9,975 bases of DNA from Lachnospiraceae bacterium (GTDB lineage: Bacteria > Bacillota > Clostridia > Lachnospirales > Lachnospiraceae), in NCBI GenBank assembly GCA_900770535.1, contig CAAHDV010000195.1, positions 1 through 9,975 of the forward strand, read 5' to 3'. The stretch's first letter is position 1. The number at the start of each line of letters is the position of its first letter. The notes under the pieces are model-generated. The model made no database searches. It was not told where the DNA came from and saw only the letters and a program-made list of their open reading frames with translations. A program made the position numbers and the translations under genes. Positions 6,709 to 9,975 of this stretch are shown here, piece by piece.

Positions 6709-7920
6709 ATGGAGAAAATTCTTTGGGCATTGAACAAGATGCCGAAAAGCGAAGACAAGTGTCTGCCGGTTATGAGCATTGAGAACATCAAACAGGCACG
6801 CGAATTCCACAAGAGCTTCCCGCAGTATTCCATCACCCCGCTTGCAAAGCTGGACGGTATGGCTGAGGGCCTTGGCCTTGGCGGTCTGTTTGTAAAAGAT
6901 GAGAGCTATCGTTTTGGCCTCAACGCGTTCAAGGTGCTGGGCGGTTCTTTCGCAATGGCACGTTACATCGCTAGTGAGATGGGACGCGATGTGTCCGAGA
7001 TGACATACGATTACCTGACCAGCGAGAAATTCCGTGAGGAGTTCGGTCAGGCAACCTTCTTTACCGCTACTGACGGTAACCACGGCAGAGGCGTTGCATG
7101 GGCAGCAAACAAGCTGGGCCAGAAAGCCGTTGTACATATGCCGAAGGGCAGTACTAAGACCCGTTTCGATAACATCGCAAAAGAGGGCGCAAAAGTTACC
7201 ATCGAGGAAGTCAACTACGATGACTGCGTACGTATGGCAGCAGCTGAGGCTGAGGCAACCCCGCACGGCGTCGTTGTTCAGGATACCGCATGGGAAGGCT
7301 ACGAGGAGATTCCGGCATGGATCATGCAGGGCTACGGAAGCATGGCTGGCGAGGCTGCTGAGCAGTTACGCGAAGTTTCCGTTAACCGTCCGACCCACGT
7401 ATTCGTTCAGGCAGGCGTAGGAAGCCTTGCAGGTGCAGTGGTTGGTTACTTCACCAACCTGTATCCGGAGAACCCGCCGAAATTCGTTGTTATGGAAGCT
7501 GGCGCAGCAGCATGCCTGTACAAGGGCGCTGTTGCAGGAGATGGCGAGCCGCGTATCGTTGGCGGTGACCTTCAGACCATCATGGCTGGCCTTGCATGCG
7601 GCGAGCCGAACATCATTGGCTGGGATATCTTAAGAAACCACGTATCCGCATTTGTTTCCTGCCCGGACTGGGTAGCAGCAAAGGGTATGAGAATGCTGGC
7701 AGCTCCGGTTAAGGGCGATCCGAAGGTAATTTCCGGTGAGTCCGGAGCAGTTGGTATGGGTGTGATCTCCACCATTATGCAGGACGACGAGTACAAAGAG
7801 CTGCGCGACGCGTTAGAGTTAAACCGCGACAGTAAGGTCCTGATGTTCTCCACCGAGGGAGATACCGATCCGGACAAGTACAAAAAGATCGTATGGGGCG
7901 GCGAGTATCCGACCGTTTAA
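6709..7920 (+). CDS. ygeX: 2,3-diaminopropionate ammonia-lyase YgeX
   Basis: A 403-aa cytosolic PLP enzyme of the fold-type II (tryptophan synthase beta) family, close to the usual length of about 400 aa. It splits 2,3-diaminopropionate into pyruvate and two ammonia. The PLP lysine is in SYRFGLNAFKVLGGS (K75), a signature of this family. TDGNHGRGVAWAA (121-133) is the substrate/PLP loop with D122; QDTAWEGY (191-198) holds D192; these two are likely the catalytic acids known from the E. coli enzyme. The glycine loop binding the PLP phosphate is QAGVGSLAGA (234-243). The gene has its own strong promoter and leads a ygeX-ygeY-ygeW series. In this pathway it would make the final, energy-yielding carbon product, pyruvate. 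Identification is very secure; the physiological source of diaminopropionate (ring-derived after ureido removal) is inferred. Confidence 0.95.
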   Translation: MEKILWALNKMPKSEDKCLPVMSIENIKQAREFHKSFPQYSITPLAKLDGMAEGLGLGGLFVKDESYRFGLNAFKVLGGSFAMARYIASEMGRDVSEMTYDYLTSEKFREEFGQATFFTATDGNHGRGVAWAANKLGQKAVVHMPKGSTKTRFDNIAKEGAKVTIEEVNYDDCVRMAAAEAEATPHGVVVQDTAWEGYEEIPAWIMQGYGSMAGEAAEQLREVSVNRPTHVFVQAGVGSLAGAVVGYFTNLYPENPPKFVVMEAGAAACLYKGAVAGDGEPRIVGGDLQTIMAGLACGEPNIIGWDILRNHVSAFVSCPDWVAAKGMRMLAAPVKGDPKVISGESGAVGMGVISTIMQDDEYKELRDALELNRDSKVLMFSTEGDTDPDKYKKIVWGGEYPTV

Positions 7921-7973
7921 TCACCAAAGAACCAAATTAACAAGAACATATATAATCCAGGAGGGTAAAAGAA

Positions 7974-9350
7974 ATGGGACTTGATTTTGACAAAATCAAA
8001 CAGGCAGCAGAGGGCTATCGTGCAGATATGACTGCATTCTTAAGAGCGATGATCTCTCATCCGAGCGAGAGCTGCGAGGAGAAGGAAGTAGTAGCCTGCA
8101 TCAAAGCTGAGATGGAAAAATTAAACTTCGATAAAGTTGAGGTTGACGGACTTGGTAACGTCATCGGCTGGATGGGCGAAGGCGACAAGATCATCGCAAT
8201 CGATTCCCACATCGATACCGTAGGTATCGGTAACATCAACAACTGGGAAGCAGATCCGTACGAGGGCTATGAGACTGATGAGATCATCTACGGCCGCGGC
8301 GGTTCCGACCAGGAAGGCGGTATGGCAAGTGCTGTTTACGGCGCAAAGATCATGAAGGATCTGAACCTCATTCCGGAGGGCTACAAGATCATGATCGTTG
8401 GTTCCGTACAGGAAGAGGACTGCGACGGTATGTGCTGGCAGTACATCTACAACAAAGACAAAATCGTTCCGGAGTTCGTAATCTCTACCGAGCCGACCGA
8501 TGGCGGTATCTACCGTGGACATCGCGGACGTATGGAAATCCGTGTAGACGTTAAGGGCGTTTCCTGCCATGGTTCCGCACCGGAGCGTGGTTCCAACGCA
8601 ATCTACAAGATGGCTGACATCATCGCTGATGTTCGTTCCCTGAACAACAACGGCTGTGACGAAGACACCGATATCAAGGGCCTTGTTAAGATGCTGAGCC
8701 CGAAATACAACCCGGAGCACTACGAGGACGCTCAGTTCCTTGGAAGAGGTACCTGCACCGTTTCTCAGATCTTCTACACCTCTCCGAGCCGTTGTGCAGT
8801 AGCAGACAGCTGCGCAATCTCCATTGACCGTCGTATGACCGCAGGCGAGACCTGGGATTCCTGTCTGGAAGAGATCCGTCAGCTGCCGAGCGTTCAGAAG
8901 TATGGCGATGATGTACAGGTTTCCATGTACATGTACGATCGTCCGTCATGGACCGGCGAAGTTTACGAGACCGAGTGCTACTTCCCGACCTGGATCAACA
9001 AAGAGAACGCAGCTCACGTACAGGCTCTGTACGACGCACATGTAGCTCTGTTCGGCGAGCATCGTATGGGACCGGATTCCACCAAAGAGCTTCGTAACCG
9101 TCCGTTAATCGATAAGTGGACCTTCTCCACCAACGGTGTTGCTATCCAGGGCCGTTACGGTATCCCGTGCGTAGGCTTTGGCCCGGGTGCTGAGAGCCAG
9201 GCTCACGCTCCGAACGAGATCACCTACAAAGATGACCTTGTAAGATGCGCAGCTATGTATGTAGCAGCAGCAAACCTGTACGATGGTTCCAAGAAGACTG
9301 ACGATATTTCCCAGTTCCGTGCAGGCAAGACCAACAACGATATTAAGTAA
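7974..9350 (+). CDS. ygeY: YgeY-type M20 metallohydrolase (selenium-metabolism-associated hydrolase)
   Basis: A 458-aa cytosolic zinc hydrolase of the M20 (ArgE/DapE/ACY1) family. Metal ligands and catalytic residues appear in family order: SHIDTV (H79, D81), [10 protein letters not shown] (D112), SVQEED (E147 as general base, E148 as ligand), STEPTDGG (E173) and AHAPNE (H411). The dimerisation-domain histidine is in [10 protein letters not shown] (H199). It starts at ATG 7974, nine bases after AGGAGG (7959-7964), 53 bases past ygeX. M20 enzymes cut amide or N-carbamoyl bonds of small substrates; here it likely removes a ureido or acyl-type group from an intermediate leading to diaminopropionate. 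It is often annotated as peptidase or N-acetylornithine deacetylase, which the neighbours do not support. The substrate is not determined by the motifs. Confidence 0.92.
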   Translation: MGLDFDKIKQAAEGYRADMTAFLRAMISHPSESCEEKEVVACIKAEMEKLNFDKVEVDGLGNVIGWMGEGDKIIAIDSHIDTVGIGNINNWEADPYEGYETDEIIYGRGGSDQEGGMASAVYGAKIMKDLNLIPEGYKIMIVGSVQEEDCDGMCWQYIYNKDKIVPEFVISTEPTDGGIYRGHRGRMEIRVDVKGVSCHGSAPERGSNAIYKMADIIADVRSLNNNGCDEDTDIKGLVKMLSPKYNPEHYEDAQFLGRGTCTVSQIFYTSPSRCAVADSCAISIDRRMTAGETWDSCLEEIRQLPSVQKYGDDVQVSMYMYDRPSWTGEVYETECYFPTWINKENAAHVQALYDAHVALFGEHRMGPDSTKELRNRPLIDKWTFSTNGVAIQGRYGIPCVGFGPGAESQAHAPNEITYKDDLVRCAAMYVAAANLYDGSKKTDDISQFRAGKTNNDIK

Positions 9351-9372
9351 TCATCGTTCCACACAGTAATAA

Positions 9373-9402
9373 GCAGGTCAGCGCAGAAGCTGCGCTGACC
9401 GC
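9373..9402 (+). other. Intergenic hairpin between ygeY and ygeW
   Basis: GGTCAGCGCA (9376-9385) pairs perfectly with TGCGCTGACC (9391-9400) around loop GAAGC. GC (9373-9374) with GC (9401-9402) extends it past a bulged A9375. It is followed by ATAAAAACATATT, not a U-tract, so full termination is unlikely. It resembles the hairpin after ygfK in position and strength, and may stabilise the ygeX-ygeY message or mark processing before ygeW. Confidence 0.6.
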
Positions 9403-9441
9403 ATAAAAACATATTACCTATTTTATAAGGAGAATAAAAAA

Positions 9442-9975
9442 ATGGATAAAGTATTACAGGGTTACATTGACAAACTGAACAAACTGAACTTCAAAGATAT
9501 GTACGAGGGTGATTTCTTCCTGACCTGGGAGAAGACCGACGACGAGCTTGAGGCTGTTTTCACCGTAGCTGACGCTCTGCGTTACATGAGAGAGCACAAC
9601 ATCTCCACCAAGGTATTCGAGTCCGGCCTGGGCATCTCCCTGTTCCGTGATAACTCTACCCGTACCCGTTTCTCTTTCGCATCTGCTTGTAACCTGCTTG
9701 GTCTTGAGGTTCAGGATCTTGACGAGGGCAAGAGCCAGATCGCTCATGGTGAGACCGTTCGTGAGACCGCTAACATGATCTCCTTCATGGCAGACGTTAT
9801 CGGTATCCGTGATGATATGTACATCGGCAAAGGTAATAAATACATGCACGACGTAGTAGACGCTGTAACCGAGGGACACAAGGACGGTGTTCTGGAGCAG
9901 AAACCTACTCTGGTTAACTTACAGTGCGATATCGACCATCCGACCCAGTGTATGGCTGATATGCTTCACATCATC
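9442..9975 (+). CDS. ygeW: YgeW, knotted carbamoyltransferase (N-terminal part, runs off window)
   Basis: Translation from ATG 9442 gives 178 uninterrupted codons to the last base of the window; the family is about 400 aa, so a little under half is seen. It begins MDKVLQGYIDKLNKLNFKD. The carbamoyl-phosphate loop is FRDNSTRTRFSF (68-79, STRTR at 72-76) and the second carbamoyl-phosphate motif is HPTQ (166-169), both standard for aspartate/ornithine carbamoyltransferases. The extended N-terminus (about 60 residues before the loop) and the FASACNLLGLEV that follows the loop fit YgeW rather than ArgF or PyrB. The second-substrate domain and the knot lie outside. AAGGAG at 9427-9432 sets the start, nine bases upstream. 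Next to ygeX and ygeY it probably works in the catabolic direction, passing a carbamoyl group from a ureido intermediate to phosphate; this is inference. Confidence 0.88.
   Translation, partial: MDKVLQGYIDKLNKLNFKDMYEGDFFLTWEKTDDELEAVFTVADALRYMREHNISTKVFESGLGISLFRDNSTRTRFSFASACNLLGLEVQDLDEGKSQIAHGETVRETANMISFMADVIGIRDDMYIGKGNKYMHDVVDAVTEGHKDGVLEQKPTLVNLQCDIDHPTQCMADMLHII

Noticed and set aside
6652..7266. 204-aa open frame on the minus strand opposite ygeX
   Set aside because: It mirrors the codon bias of ygeX, shows no recognisable motif, and covers the ygeX promoter region; the same holds for the long minus-strand frames opposite ygfK, ygeY and ygeW.
1..9975. CRISPR arrays, tRNA/rRNA genes, insertion sequences
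   Set aside because: No spaced repeat arrays, cloverleaf-like genes, transposase motifs or terminal repeats were seen; the window is dense with metabolic genes on one strand.

Overview
The window is part of an anaerobic purine (xanthine / uric acid) catabolism cluster, the set of genes often labelled 'selenium-dependent' because it co-occurs with selenium-dependent molybdenum hydroxylases. All genes are on the + strand. Strong AGGAGG-type ribosome binding sites, roughly even base composition, proline encoded almost only by CCG, and the gene content suggest a gut Firmicute of the Lachnospiraceae (Enterocloster / Clostridium cluster XIVa type). That placement is inference from style and content, not a database match.

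Layout: (1) 1-140, the last 45 codons of an upstream amidohydrolase, probably ssnA. (2) 205-3198, ygfK, a large Fe-S flavoprotein with a dihydroorotate-dehydrogenase-like N-terminal half and a GltD-like C-terminal half. (3) 3286-3825, a 179-aa polyferredoxin resembling the soluble part of RnfB. (4) 3949-6534, a single-chain molybdenum hydroxylase (xanthine dehydrogenase type) with two [2Fe-2S] clusters fused to the Mo domain. (5) 6535-6708, a regulatory region with a clear sigma-A promoter, a long inverted repeat and a duplicated 12-mer in the 5' leader. (6) 6709-7920, ygeX, 2,3-diaminopropionate ammonia-lyase. (7) 7974-9350, ygeY, an M20-family metallohydrolase. (8) 9442 to the window end, the first 178 codons of ygeW, an ornithine/aspartate carbamoyltransferase-like protein.

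How the genes may work together (known families plus inference): the Mo hydroxylase interconverts oxidised purines such as xanthine and urate. YgfK and the polyferredoxin move electrons for a redox step, plausibly reduction of the purine ring. SsnA, YgeY and YgeW hydrolyse or transfer ring-derived amide, ureido or carbamoyl groups. YgeX deaminates 2,3-diaminopropionate to pyruvate and ammonia. Carbamoyl phosphate formed by YgeW could give ATP through a carbamate kinase. No FAD subunit of the Mo hydroxylase, hydantoinase, carbamate kinase or transporter is present here; they would have to lie outside the window.

The cluster type itself is known. The less ordinary points are the RnfB-like soluble polyferredoxin between the two redox enzymes, the inverted-repeat promoter region of ygeX, and a series of strong intergenic hairpins that lack U-tracts. 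No gap exceeds 300 bases; the longest, 174 bases, is the ygeX regulatory region.
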